Source of the DNA: Bacteroidales bacterium
GTDB taxonomy: Bacteria; Bacteroidota; Bacteroidia; Bacteroidales; M50B96
Assembly: GCA_021740905.1 (NCBI GenBank)
Contig: JAIOYV010000046.1
Location: forward strand, 1 to 54,243
Direction of reading: 5' to 3'
DNA length: 54,243 nucleotides
The notes under the pieces are model-generated. The model made no database searches and had not been told where the DNA came from. It saw nothing but the letters and a program-made list of their open reading frames with translations. Below, in pieces: positions 44,680 through 54,083 of this stretch (the stretch's first letter is position 1; each line of letters starts with the position of its first letter). Made by a program: the position numbers and the translations under genes.

Positions 44680-45201
44680 ATGCTTGAGCTAATTTTTGTA
44701 CTGTTAGTTATTATTTTTCTCATTTTGTCCATCCAGGATTTCAGACACAGACAAGTATCAGGCTACCTCGTCCTAATTTTAATCCTTCTATTTGGTGGTT
44801 TTTCCTTTTACATGGGTTCTGACTATGGGAGCTATCTAAATTTGCTTTTTGTCAATTTCATTCTCCTACTGTTTGTTACGTTTATGGTCCTTTTCTATTT
44901 TTATGTCTTGCGGAAGTATTCCATTAAGGAAATTACCCGCTTAATAGGCAAAGGGGATGTGTTGTTCATATTTACTTTGTTGTTCATTTTTTCACCTGAA
45001 AATTTCATCCTGTTCAATATTATCAGCTACATTGTCAGCTTATTGTATTTTGCAGCAATTCGATTTTCAACAAACGAAAAAGAGATACAGATTCCTTTGG
45101 CCGGCATTATGTCTGTTTTATTAATTCCAATGGTCATTCTTTCGTGGTATTACCATGTCGATTGGTTTAAAAATGAGTACTTTTATACTTTACTATATTA
45201 G
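44680..45201 (+). CDS. Short A24-type prepilin peptidase
   Basis: 173 residues with about six membrane helices. The two catalytic aspartates are in IQDFRHRQVSG (near residue 20) and in LIGKGDVLFIF (GxGD, near residue 90), the marks of the A24 family. It lacks the N-terminal cytoplasmic methyltransferase and zinc part of PilD/GspO and is thus of the short TadV/FlaK-like size. It would cut the leaders of the three or four prepilins encoded around it. Confidence 0.85.
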   Translation: MLELIFVLLVIIFLILSIQDFRHRQVSGYLVLILILLFGGFSFYMGSDYGSYLNLLFVNFILLLFVTFMVLFYFYVLRKYSIKEITRLIGKGDVLFIFTLLFIFSPENFILFNIISYIVSLLYFAAIRFSTNEKEIQIPLAGIMSVLLIPMVILSWYYHVDWFKNEYFYTLLY

Positions 45202-45270
45202 GTAGTCTTTGTATGTGAATATTTTAAAACCAAACTATGAAGTTGAATTATAAAGATATTATTTTAAATT

Positions 45271-45390
45271 TTCTCTGTGAACCTCTGTGTATTTTTTATG
45301 GAACTTTCCCGAAAAGTCGGGACAAGTGATGCAATAGCTTTTTTGTTGTATCACAAAGTAACACAAAGGAGGCACAAAGCTACACAAAGG
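45271..45390. repeat. Intergenic repeat: (CA)CAAAG-type units and a short hairpin
   Basis: TTCTCTGTGAACCTCTGTGT at 45271-45290 and the stretch 45351-45390 (CACAAAGTAACACAAAGG..., GGCACAAAG) are partly inverse to each other and look like the CTTTGTG/CACAAAG intergenic repeats widespread in Bacteroidota genomes. Between them TCCCGA-AAAG-TCGGGA (45307-45322) forms a 6-bp hairpin. No gene is seen in 45202-45432. Confidence 0.5.
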
Positions 45391-45432
45391 AAAATCGAAT
45401 AAATCTCGAATCATTATTTAGTAAAATAAAGT

Positions 45433-46839
45433 ATGAAGATTGACACATCAACAGAAACACTACAGCTCATCTCAGCCGATCAAGCCTGGCATTACCAGGT
45501 AATCCCAAAACTTTTTCAGGAAGATAGGATTGAATTTTTTACGTATGAGAGCCACGAAATTGAAATAAAAAAGGAGGAACTGGAATTAATCTTCTCCAAA
45601 GAAGTTTCTTTTGTTTTGATCGATGAAGCCGATTTCAGGATAGAATTATCCAAACATTACCGAAAAAAGAAAGACCTTTCCAATAGCAAGAAAATTGACT
45701 TTCACTCCAACGATTTCCTCATGGCCCTTGTTTCGGAGGCCAATTCCCTTGATTGTAGCGACATCCATTTCGAGACCTACGATGAAAAATGCCGTGTACG
45801 CTTTCGTATTGATGGGAAACTGATGGAACGCTATGTCCTTCAGAAAAGTGAATACAAATATGTGATTAACCAGATTAAGATACTGGCTAATATTGATATT
45901 GCAGAAAAAAGGCTTCCCCAGGATGGCCGTATTTTCTTCAAAGACGAGCAGAAGCGATTTGATATTAGGGTTTCAATTATCCCATCGTTGTTTGGCGAGA
46001 AAGCAGTGTTGCGCTTGTTAAGCAAAGACACCACCGATATTGATATCAGGAAAATCGGTTTCAACGAAGAACAACTAAAGGTTTATCTATCTTCAATAAA
46101 AAAACCCTTTGGGATTATCCTCATTAGCGGATCAACAGGATCGGGTAAGACTACTACGTTATATGCCACTTTAAAAATCCTGAATAAGGAAGATTCAAAT
46201 ATCGTCACCATCGAAGACCCGGTAGAATATACCCTTGAAGGCATTAACCAGGTACAGCTAAAAGAAGACATTGGCTTGACTTTTCCAAGCGCAATACGTT
46301 CTTTCCTGCGACAAGACCCGGATATAATTATGCTGGGAGAAATTAGGGACAAAGAAACCGCGCAAATGGCCATTCGGGCATCATTGACCGGGCACCTGGT
46401 ATTATCTACTATCCACACCAATTCGGCATGGGGCGCTATTTCAAGGTTAATTGATATGGGGATACCTTCCTTTTTAATTGCCAACACATTGATCCTGTCG
46501 ATTGCCCAACGACTGGTACGATTACTCTGTACACACTGTAAACAAAAAGAAATCTTTAGCAAAGAACTTGTACAGGGCAACTATGCTTCCTATTTTACCA
46601 ACGATTTTCATTATGTTGCCACAGGTTGTGAGCACTGTCATTTTACGGGGTATTCGGGCAGGATAGGAATTTTTGAAGTCATTGAGATTTCGGGTCCTTT
46701 AAAAGCAAAAATTATTCAAACTGATTCAAATGAAGATGAATTTCTTGAGTTCAGGAATAGTCTTGCACATTCTTCAATCGAATTGTTTAAAAAAGGGGAA
46801 ACAAGTTTTGAAGAAGTATTAAAATATCTAATTTTATAG
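45433..46839 (+). CDS. GspE/PilB-type secretion/pilus assembly ATPase
   Basis: 468 residues, a bit shorter than typical GspE because the first N-terminal domain is reduced. Walker A GSTGSGKTTT is near residue 231, the Asp box near 258 (VTIEDPVEYTLEG), Walker B DPDIIMLGEIRD near 294 and the His box GHLVLSTIHTNSA near 318. The zinc site is made of CTHC near 365 and CEHC near 399 (GYSGRIGIFEV follows). It powers assembly of the pilin fibre at the cytoplasmic face. It leads a run of closely spaced genes up to the window end. Confidence 0.95.
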   Translation: MKIDTSTETLQLISADQAWHYQVIPKLFQEDRIEFFTYESHEIEIKKEELELIFSKEVSFVLIDEADFRIELSKHYRKKKDLSNSKKIDFHSNDFLMALVSEANSLDCSDIHFETYDEKCRVRFRIDGKLMERYVLQKSEYKYVINQIKILANIDIAEKRLPQDGRIFFKDEQKRFDIRVSIIPSLFGEKAVLRLLSKDTTDIDIRKIGFNEEQLKVYLSSIKKPFGIILISGSTGSGKTTTLYATLKILNKEDSNIVTIEDPVEYTLEGINQVQLKEDIGLTFPSAIRSFLRQDPDIIMLGEIRDKETAQMAIRASLTGHLVLSTIHTNSAWGAISRLIDMGIPSFLIANTLILSIAQRLVRLLCTHCKQKEIFSKELVQGNYASYFTNDFHYVATGCEHCHFTGYSGRIGIFEVIEISGPLKAKIIQTDSNEDEFLEFRNSLAHSSIELFKKGETSFEEVLKYLIL

Positions 46840-46861
46840 CTTGATAATATTGACCATAAAT

Positions 46862-48775
46862 ATGAAGTACAAATTAATCATTTCCTTATTGGTTGTTCTT
46901 TTCACCACCAGCCTCTCTGCACAGGAAAATACAATTCTCTCAAAATTAGAGGATTTTGCCAGTGCGGATACCACACTTTACAACAAAATAGATTTGTCGG
47001 TGAGCGATGTATCCATCCAGGAGTTTGTCAATGCCATTTCATCAACAAGCAAAGTCAACATCTCCATCGATCCTTCGATTAAGGATATCGTGTCCTATAA
47101 CTTTTCGGATGTAATGGTTTTCGATGTATTGCTTTTTTTATGCGAACACTTCAACCTTGATGTGGTAACCACTGGAAGTATAATTCATTTAAAGAAAGCG
47201 GATATAATTGTTGAAGAAAAAGTTAAGCCTCCGAAAGAACTAAAGATTTCATACAATGGCAACAATGAAATCAGTCTTGACTTACAGAATGACAGCCTGT
47301 ATGCAGTAGCTAAGAAGATTACCCTACTTACAGGCAAAAACATAGTTCTGGCCCCTGGTATTGAAGGGAGCAGGATAAACTCCTTTATTCAAAAGCTTAG
47401 TGTAGAGGAAGCCCTTCAGCAGCTTGCCTTCTCGAACGACCTTGAACTAAAGAAGTTGAATGATAATACCTTTCAAATTCTTGCAAAGCGAAAGCCACAG
47501 GATAATTTTCCAGATCAGGGCTCCCAGGCACGGAACCGGTCAAATTCCGCAGGTGGCAATAAAAAGCAGGGCGAAGAAGAATCGGCAATGAGTGTTTATG
47601 TACCAAGAAAAGGGGAGATAGATGTAGTTGCCCTAAATACTCCAATCAATGAATTGATAGCCGAAGTAGCCAAACAATCCGGTGAAAATTACATATTAAT
47701 TTCTTCGGCAGCTAACACTGTTTCTTTAAGTTTGAATGGAGTCTCTTTCGAGGATTTTCTATTTCAAATGCTTAATGGTACCGGGCTCGTGTATCAAAAA
47801 ATCAACGACATTTACATAGTCGGCGAAAACACGGTATCTGAATTAAAGCAAACACGGTTGATCTATCTGAATTACCGTACAGTCGAGAAACTGAGCGAAT
47901 TATTACCGGCAGAATTGATTAAAAATCTTGAGGTAATGGAATTCATCGAATTAAATGCTTTGGTAGTTTCGGGGACAAAAGATAGGATTGATTACTTTGA
48001 ATCCTTCATTGGAGAAATAGACAAGCTTGTTCCAGTGATATTAATAGAAGTGATAATTATTGATAACAATAGCAGCCATTCTATATCAACAGGGATAAAT
48101 GCGGGAATTGGGAAAGCGTATGAAAATCTTGAATCAGGTGGTACAATTTCTCCCGGAGTAGATTTTCAGTTAAACACTCAGTCGGTGAATAAACTAATCA
48201 ATAGTTTCAATGGATTTGGATGGTTCAATATGGGGAATGTTAAGCCTGGTTTTTACCTGACCCTAAAAGCGATGGAGGATATGGGAGTTATAAAACTCCG
48301 GTCAACACCCATGTTGTCCACATTAAATGGGCATGAAGCGACAATGGAAATTGGAAACACCGAATACTATGTAGAAGAACGCCATGATGTGATTGGTAGC
48401 CAGAATCCTCAGAATGTTACAACACGGACTTTTAAGCCTGTTAAAGCTGATTTGTCATTAACCATTAAACCTTTTTTAGCAGGCGATGAGCAGATTACCC
48501 TGGAGATTGACATTCAGCAATCGGATTTTACCAGCCGGATATCGCCTGATGCCCCTCCGGGTGCTGTAACCCGTTCCTTTAAATCACTTATCCGGGTAAA
48601 GAACCAGGAAATGGTTTTATTGGGTGGATTGGAAGAAAAGTCCACTACTGAAACAGGTTCAGGATTACCACTTATCACAAGAATCCCGGTGTTGAAATGG
48701 ATATTTGGGAGCAAGACTAAAGCAAATGCAAAAACAAAATTGAATATCTTCATCAAACCAGTTATTATCAATTAG
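46862..48775 (+). CDS. Secretin (GspD/PilQ family)
   Basis: 637 residues from ATG 46862 (signal peptide MKYKLIISLLVVLFTTSLSAQ); an in-frame TTG 21 bases earlier is not preferred. N-domains lie at about 30-330 (STN/N0-like: VSIQEFVNAISSTSKVNISID; NDSLYAVAKKITLLTGKNIVL; PINELIAEVAKQSGENYILI). The secretin domain is at about 390-635: VILIEVIIIDNN, VIKLRSTPMLSTLNGHEATM, EMVLLGGLEEKST and a final LNIFIKPVI. It forms the outer-membrane gate. The gene begins 22 bases after the ATPase stop. Confidence 0.93.
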   Translation: MKYKLIISLLVVLFTTSLSAQENTILSKLEDFASADTTLYNKIDLSVSDVSIQEFVNAISSTSKVNISIDPSIKDIVSYNFSDVMVFDVLLFLCEHFNLDVVTTGSIIHLKKADIIVEEKVKPPKELKISYNGNNEISLDLQNDSLYAVAKKITLLTGKNIVLAPGIEGSRINSFIQKLSVEEALQQLAFSNDLELKKLNDNTFQILAKRKPQDNFPDQGSQARNRSNSAGGNKKQGEEESAMSVYVPRKGEIDVVALNTPINELIAEVAKQSGENYILISSAANTVSLSLNGVSFEDFLFQMLNGTGLVYQKINDIYIVGENTVSELKQTRLIYLNYRTVEKLSELLPAELIKNLEVMEFIELNALVVSGTKDRIDYFESFIGEIDKLVPVILIEVIIIDNNSSHSISTGINAGIGKAYENLESGGTISPGVDFQLNTQSVNKLINSFNGFGWFNMGNVKPGFYLTLKAMEDMGVIKLRSTPMLSTLNGHEATMEIGNTEYYVEERHDVIGSQNPQNVTTRTFKPVKADLSLTIKPFLAGDEQITLEIDIQQSDFTSRISPDAPPGAVTRSFKSLIRVKNQEMVLLGGLEEKSTTETGSGLPLITRIPVLKWIFGSKTKANAKTKLNIFIKPVIIN

Positions 48776-48787
48776 GAAGGATGTAGT

Positions 48788-49990
48788 ATGGAATTGAGTT
48801 TTCAAAAACATATAAAAACAAAGATTCTTTCTATTCAAATATCATTTGTCTCACAAAGTGAAATTCGGGTAAATGCAATATTATTTGAGATACAAGGGGA
48901 TGATCTTCAAATTGACAAGGTTTTTGAAAACTCAGAACTATCCAACATTTTTCAGGATACACCCAAGAATATAGCTGTTTATGTAAATTTCGATGGTAAA
49001 GGGATAATCCATAAAATAGATGAATCGAAGGTCCAGGATGAGAATGTAATAACAAGTTTTCTTCCTTATGCAGACGAAAAGGATTACGAATATCAAAGCC
49101 TCAAAATAAATGGGAGCCAAACGGTTTTTTCCATAATAAAAAGCAAACAACTTTATGACATCCTGAATGAGATTGAAAAACAGGGCTATTTTATTCTTAA
49201 AATAAATTTTGGGCCATTCATTTTGGCAAGCCTTTTCACCGAAACAAATTTTAGGGATGAAAGTATTTCAACGGGTCAGTTTTCAATTGCAAGTGAAAAG
49301 GATTCTAAGCTAAAACTTTTAATCAGCAAAGATAAAAGGGAGAAGATCGAATTTAATAATTATTCCTTCTCATTGGAACTGGCCGTCGCTTATGCCAATA
49401 TTTTTACAAATTTAGATGGACCCGAAACTCATTTTTCGGGCAAAGATTATTGTAAAAGTCATGGTAATGAATTTCAATATAAAAAGAGATTTACTGTAGG
49501 CTATCAGGCTTTCTTAGCTGCCTTATTTACCGTACTCCTTGTCAATTTCATACTTTTCACGCGATTGACTGAGAAAAACAATTCTTTATCGGAGCAATAC
49601 CAAGACAATGAAGTTTTGATTAATACATTGAACCTAAGGAAAAAAGAACTTGTGTTGAAGCAATCTTTTCTTGATGAGATTGATAATTTAAAGAAAACGA
49701 AATTTGCCTATTACTCTGACAGGATTGGCTATCTCACTAAGGGTAAAATCCAATTGAACATATTGGAAATTTCACCCTTGCTCAAAAAAATCGCAAAAGA
49801 AAAAAAGGTGGAATTTATTGATTCCATGATAAATATTTCCGGGGTTTCTAAAAATGCAGATCAGTTCAACAGTTTTTTATCTGGGATAAAAGATGAGTTT
49901 TGGGTTGATCGGGTCAATGTGCTGAATTATGAAAAAAACGCGGACGACGGTTTATTCTCAATTGAAATTATTTTGACAGCAAGCGAATGA
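48788..49990 (+). CDS. PilM-PilN/GspL-like assembly protein
   Basis: 400 residues. The front 235 residues are cytoplasmic and could be an actin-like PilM/GspL domain, although no clear nucleotide motif is seen. One membrane helix (YQAFLAALFTVLLVNFILF, about 238-258) is followed by a coiled coil and a periplasmic ferredoxin-like domain with LNILEISPLLKKIAKEKKVEF, as in PilN/GspL. Assignment rests on layout and position between the secretin and the PilO-like gene; its stop overlaps the next start (ATGA). Confidence 0.7.
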   Translation: MELSFQKHIKTKILSIQISFVSQSEIRVNAILFEIQGDDLQIDKVFENSELSNIFQDTPKNIAVYVNFDGKGIIHKIDESKVQDENVITSFLPYADEKDYEYQSLKINGSQTVFSIIKSKQLYDILNEIEKQGYFILKINFGPFILASLFTETNFRDESISTGQFSIASEKDSKLKLLISKDKREKIEFNNYSFSLELAVAYANIFTNLDGPETHFSGKDYCKSHGNEFQYKKRFTVGYQAFLAALFTVLLVNFILFTRLTEKNNSLSEQYQDNEVLINTLNLRKKELVLKQSFLDEIDNLKKTKFAYYSDRIGYLTKGKIQLNILEISPLLKKIAKEKKVEFIDSMINISGVSKNADQFNSFLSGIKDEFWVDRVNVLNYEKNADDGLFSIEIILTASE

Positions 49991-50514
49991 ACATAAATAA
50001 GGTAACATATAAGCAAAGGTTCTATCTTCTTGTTGCGGCAGTTGTGTTAAGCTGTTTTGTAGCCTATTTTGTTGCGATCAAACAGTCGGTGAATTTATAT
50101 AGAAGCAACATAGAAATTACCTCAGAACTAAACAACTTGTATAATGCACCAGTTGAGATTGCGAATATCACACACGAAATCAATGCGATTGATTCTTTAA
50201 TTGGAAGAGAATTTAATGAAACCGATTTCCAATCCTTATTATTGGATTTCATTATTACCCATAGCCCAAAGAATGTTTCATTTTACAAACTGCATGATAT
50301 CCATTCGTTCCAGCAAGGAAATTACATGATTTATACTGAGGTGATTGAACTTGAAGGACCTTATAAAGGCTTGCTTGAAATAGTAAATAAGTTCGAAAAA
50401 GAAATAAATGTCCTAAAACTTAAATCGGCTAAATTTTATGTTTTAGAAGATAAAAAAGTAAAACGAAATAAGCTCCTGTTGTCCATTGTAATTCAATCGT
50501 ATAAAAAGATATAG
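49987..50514 (+). CDS. PilO/GspM-like inner-membrane protein
   Basis: 175 residues: a short cytoplasmic start, one membrane helix (FYLLVAAVVLSCFVAYFVAI, residues 11-30), a coiled coil (VNLYRSNIEITSELNNLY) and a periplasmic ferredoxin-like domain with EVIELEGPYKGLLEIVNKFE (compare the PilO/GspM strand-helix-strand). It overlaps the previous gene by four bases. In T2SS and T4P this protein pairs with GspL/PilN to hold the ATPase. Confidence 0.72.
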   Translation: MNINKVTYKQRFYLLVAAVVLSCFVAYFVAIKQSVNLYRSNIEITSELNNLYNAPVEIANITHEINAIDSLIGREFNETDFQSLLLDFIITHSPKNVSFYKLHDIHSFQQGNYMIYTEVIELEGPYKGLLEIVNKFEKEINVLKLKSAKFYVLEDKKVKRNKLLLSIVIQSYKKI

Positions 50515-50516
50515 TA

Positions 50517-51464
50517 ATGAAAACCAAATACTTTATACCTATTCTAATCCTTGCTGTAATAATCTCATGTGATGATATTTTTGAAGCAGATATTAGCAAT
50601 GCCGAACTGGTAGTTAATTATCCACCTGCACAATACAGCACCCCACAATTAAGCCTTTCTTTTGATTGGGAGGCGGTAGAAGATGCTATTGAATATGAAA
50701 TTAGAATTACTACTATGGAAAATGGCCTGTACACAATTATTTATATGGATTCGGTTGTTTCTGAAACTTCTCTTTTAATATCATTCTACCCCGACACCTT
50801 CGACTGGAGCATAAGGGCAATGAACTATTCGAGCGAAACCCAATATGCCAGTGGGAAGCTGATCATTACAGATGATGAATCGCTGGATGGACAAAACGTA
50901 CTACTGTTTTTACCAGTTGATAATTTTTACACCAATGAAACAGAAATTTGCTTCAGGTGGGATACACTAGAACAAGCCGATTATTACACGATTGACATTA
51001 GAAAAGATAGCTGGGGGGGTGACTTTTTTATTAATCCACAGATTGTATTTACCGATACCATAGTCAATACACTTGATGAAGGGAAATATGTTTGGGGAGT
51101 GCAGGCACGCAACAATTCTTCAAATACCTTGTACACAACAAGAACTCTTTATGTTGACACAACTGTTCCGGGAATTCCAACTATAACCTATCCTCTTGAT
51201 AGTGCCACCGTCAGCTACCTTGGCATATCCATTCCCTTGCAGTGGCAACATGCCAGTGATTCCGGTAGTCCCTTGTCCGATAGCATTTTTATTGCCAGTG
51301 ACAGTACCTTCGAGTCTATTATCCTTCATGAGCTTACATCCAGTACTACCTTCTATTTTAATCCAGAGGCTCAAACTGAAATCTTCTGGCAATTAAAATC
51401 AGTCGATAAAGCCGGGAATGTGGGTGCAGCATGTGAAATTCATACTTTTTCTGTAAATTATTAA
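50517..51464 (+). CDS. Lipoprotein with fibronectin-type-III-like domains
   Basis: 315 residues with a lipobox (LAVIISCDD). Three Fn3-like segments of about 90 residues follow (LSFDWEAVEDAIEYEIRITT; ICFRWDTLEQADYYTIDIRK; PLQWQHASDSGSPLSDSIFI). It starts 2 bases after the PilO-like gene and its stop overlaps the next start (TAATG). A lipoprotein at this place could be the pilotin or a surface anchor of the secretin, but Fn3 domains are not usual in pilotins. Confidence 0.7.
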   Translation: MKTKYFIPILILAVIISCDDIFEADISNAELVVNYPPAQYSTPQLSLSFDWEAVEDAIEYEIRITTMENGLYTIIYMDSVVSETSLLISFYPDTFDWSIRAMNYSSETQYASGKLIITDDESLDGQNVLLFLPVDNFYTNETEICFRWDTLEQADYYTIDIRKDSWGGDFFINPQIVFTDTIVNTLDEGKYVWGVQARNNSSNTLYTTRTLYVDTTVPGIPTITYPLDSATVSYLGISIPLQWQHASDSGSPLSDSIFIASDSTFESIILHELTSSTTFYFNPEAQTEIFWQLKSVDKAGNVGAACEIHTFSVNY

Positions 51465-51958
51465 TGAAAAACAAGAAGTCAATCTATATCTTATTACCCA
51501 TTGTAGTTATCGTCTGGGGATTGGTTTTTTACCAAATCTATAACTTTCTTAACAGGGATTCTGAAGATAAAGGGTTTGACATGCCTGTTTTCAACACCCA
51601 GCAACAAGAGAAGCTTATAAATGATACCTTTAATTTGATCCTTGATTATCCCGACCCATTCATTAAGCGACAGGACTTACCATCTTCAGTAAGTATCGAA
51701 CAGAAAGAGAATAAGGCAAATCGTAGTGGAAGTAAAAAATTGAATAGAAAACTACCGGAGAAGAAGGAATTAGAAATTGCTTACAAAGGATTTATAAGAA
51801 GTAAAGAAAATAATTCAAGATTGGAAATACTTGTAATAGATGGGAAACCCTATTTCGCAAAAAAGCAAATTGAAGATTTTGGCATTAAAATCGAATCCGT
51901 TTGGAATGATTCCATCCAGATTTCTTTCGACAATAAAAAGAGAATCCTTAAAAAGTAA
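51464..51958 (+). CDS. GspC/PilP-like inner-membrane protein
   Basis: 164 residues with one N-terminal membrane helix (IYILLPIVVIVWGLVFYQIY), a low-complexity linker rich in Lys and Glu, and a small C-terminal beta domain (ELEIAYKGFIRSKENNSRLEILVIDGKPYFAKKQ), the size and shape of the HR domain of GspC and PilP that binds the secretin. The assignment is by layout and gene order. Confidence 0.6.
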   Translation: MKNKKSIYILLPIVVIVWGLVFYQIYNFLNRDSEDKGFDMPVFNTQQQEKLINDTFNLILDYPDPFIKRQDLPSSVSIEQKENKANRSGSKKLNRKLPEKKELEIAYKGFIRSKENNSRLEILVIDGKPYFAKKQIEDFGIKIESVWNDSIQISFDNKKRILKK

Positions 51959-51964
51959 AAAAGC

Positions 51965-52501
51965 ATGAAATATTTGTTGACATTTTTAATAATTCAGGTA
52001 CTTAGTTTAAATACCTTTGAAATCAATGCTCAATTAATTTCAAATCAGAAGACTACAAGGGAAATAATAATTACCCAAAATAAGAAAATCCTGAAATTTT
52101 CAATCCTGGTCAATAAGTATAAGGGAAAACACCAGGAAAACCTATACTATTATTGGTACAACGACAAGCTGGTAAAATCCAATTTAGGTGGAAGTTCAGG
52201 CTTTCTCTTACACGGCAAGTACGAAGTATTTGACCAAAACAAAAATTTATTGTCCCAGGGTTTTTTTGATGAAGGTCTGAAGAATGGTACGTGGAAGTTT
52301 TGGGATTCGGACGGTGAACTTATTAAGCTTGAAGATTGGAAACATGGCTTACAACAGGTAAAGGAAGCAGAAAAAATTAAAGAGAAACCAAATCGGAAAA
52401 AGGGGCAATTCAAAGAAAAATTCAATGCAAAATGGAATAAAATCCGTTCTTCTTTGAAAAAGAAAGAAAAAGAGGAAGAAGATAAGGAAACCAAAGACTA
52501 A
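51965..52501 (+). CDS. MORN/YwqK-like secreted protein in the pilus operon
   Basis: 178 residues, signal peptide (MKYLLTFLIIQVLSLNTFEINAQ). The central part has MORN-like strands (GFLLHGKYEVFDQNKNLLSQG, FFDEGLKNGTWKFWDSDGEL) as in YwqK-family proteins. The C-terminal 55 residues are a highly charged Lys/Glu helix (EKEEEDKETKD). Its role in pilus or secretion function is unknown; it lies 6 bases after the PilP-like gene. Confidence 0.65.
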   Translation: MKYLLTFLIIQVLSLNTFEINAQLISNQKTTREIIITQNKKILKFSILVNKYKGKHQENLYYYWYNDKLVKSNLGGSSGFLLHGKYEVFDQNKNLLSQGFFDEGLKNGTWKFWDSDGELIKLEDWKHGLQQVKEAEKIKEKPNRKKGQFKEKFNAKWNKIRSSLKKKEKEEEDKETKD

Positions 52502-52521
52502 TTGCTGTTATTAGGGAGAAC

Positions 52522-53751
52522 ATGAGAAAACTTAAAGCAGGAACCCTCGCCTATACAATCACCATAGCCCTGGTTGTATTCCTGCTATTGATCTTTTTTA
52601 TCTCCTTTTTTTTCCTGAACAATATACTTTTTGAAGGGATCAATCAGAACCAAAAAATTGAGCTTTGTCTGGAGTCAAACATAAATTTATTACTTGCTGA
52701 TCCCGAATTTTTGGAGAAGAATAAATTCAATTATTTAAGTGATAATGAAATAGAATTCCACCATGAAGTAAAAGATTGGGGTGTTTACAAGATATTGATA
52801 GCCACAGCAGGCAATTCAAAAATAAAACAGGAGCAGCTCGTATTGTTTGGGATAAAAAATCCTATTATCAACAAAGCCCTTTACCTGTGTAATTTCAAAA
52901 ATGGTATATCCCTTAGCGGGAAATCGAAAATTGTGGGAGACTGTTACCTTCCTGAATTGGGCATAAGGAGAGGGAGTATTGAGGGACAACCTTATACAGG
53001 CCAGGACTTGGTTTACGGAACCATCAATACAAGTGAAGAAAATATGCCTGCCATAAACAGTACATTATTAAATTCAATGTACCTGGATTTTAAAAATGAG
53101 GCAAAACAAAGATCTAACACATTCAATAGTATCCCCGATACACTTACGAATACATTTAAAGTTGATCCAATAAGGCTTTTTTCAAAGGATCCCATTACTT
53201 TGAATAATTCTTTATCAGGAAATATAGTAATTGTTTCGGAGAAAAGTATTGTAATTGAGGAAGCTGCCCATATTCAGGATGTAATAATTTATGCCCCTTA
53301 TATTCGAGTTGAACCGGGGTTTAAAGGTACTTTGCAATTGTATGCCCGCGATAGTATTCGGATTGGTAAAGGTGTTAAACTTAATTATCCAAGTATTGTC
53401 AGCTTACAAACACAGGCTGATTTCGACAGTTGGGTTATTATTGAATCAGAGGCCGATGTCAGGGGAGATGTTTATATGTGGCACAGAGGTTCAGCGAAAA
53501 AGTGCAAGCTTACAATTTCCAAAGACGCTTATGTTTCAGGAAGTGTTTATTGCGCAGGAAAAGTTTCACACTCTGGAAATGTGTTCGGATATCTCCAGTG
53601 CAAATCGTTTGAACTGATTTCCTCAACCTCGAAATACGAGAACCATTTATTGAATGCGGTGATTGATGCTTCGAAATTACCCGAAGCGTATGTTAGTTCA
53701 TTTATTTATCCGGCAACATCAAAATTCAGAAAAATTAAATGCTTAGACTAA
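52522..53751 (+). CDS. Prepilin-like protein with bactofilin-like beta-helix
   Basis: 409 residues. The front MRKLKAGTLAYTITIALVVFLLLIFFISFF resembles a prepilin leader with a hydrophobic spine but has no Glu5, so cleavage is uncertain; the place suits a GspK/PilX-type minor component. From about 225 on, short repeated strands (SGNIVIVSEKSIVIEEAAHIQ, QDVIIYAPYIRVEPGF, VRGDVYMW, VSGSVYCAGKV) form a right-handed beta-helix-like region like bactofilins. The 3' end overlaps the next gene by 13 bases. Confidence 0.65.
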   Translation: MRKLKAGTLAYTITIALVVFLLLIFFISFFFLNNILFEGINQNQKIELCLESNINLLLADPEFLEKNKFNYLSDNEIEFHHEVKDWGVYKILIATAGNSKIKQEQLVLFGIKNPIINKALYLCNFKNGISLSGKSKIVGDCYLPELGIRRGSIEGQPYTGQDLVYGTINTSEENMPAINSTLLNSMYLDFKNEAKQRSNTFNSIPDTLTNTFKVDPIRLFSKDPITLNNSLSGNIVIVSEKSIVIEEAAHIQDVIIYAPYIRVEPGFKGTLQLYARDSIRIGKGVKLNYPSIVSLQTQADFDSWVIIESEADVRGDVYMWHRGSAKKCKLTISKDAYVSGSVYCAGKVSHSGNVFGYLQCKSFELISSTSKYENHLLNAVIDASKLPEAYVSSFIYPATSKFRKIKCLD

Positions 53752-54083
53752 AAAAAATAAGGGGTTCAACATTGATCGAAGTGATTGTTTCATTGATTAT
53801 CATTATGATATTATCTGGGATTGTCATTGCTATCATCCTCAATGTGCAACACTCTTATAATTTGGATAAGAAGTACGATGCCTACATCTTAATGAATAAT
53901 ACAATCTACCAGTCGAAAAGCAATGAAATGGCAACAAGCTCTGAAAGCTGGATTGAAAGTGATTATACCATTGATAAGGAGAAGATAATAAAACTGGATA
54001 TTCCCGAAGATGTTTGGCAAATTGAGATTAGTTCGCCGGATGGGAAAGTAACTACGCAAAGAGAAATACTATTTGAACAATGA
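53739..54083 (+). CDS. Minor pseudopilin (GspI/PilV-like)
   Basis: 114 residues. The leader MLRLKKIRG is followed by STLIEVIVSLIIIMILSGIVI: cleavage after Gly, Glu5 present, and a hydrophobic N-terminal helix, as in minor pseudopilins. The C-terminal part is a short beta domain (WIESDYTIDKEKIIKLDIP). It overlaps the previous gene by 13 bases and its stop overlaps the next start (ATGA), so three prepilin-like genes are translationally linked. Confidence 0.85.
   Translation: MLRLKKIRGSTLIEVIVSLIIIMILSGIVIAIILNVQHSYNLDKKYDAYILMNNTIYQSKSNEMATSSESWIESDYTIDKEKIIKLDIPEDVWQIEISSPDGKVTTQREILFEQ

Noticed and set aside
45202-45432. Small RNA or gene before the pilus ATPase
   Set aside because: The stretch consists of common CACAAAG-type intergenic repeats and a short hairpin without coding potential.
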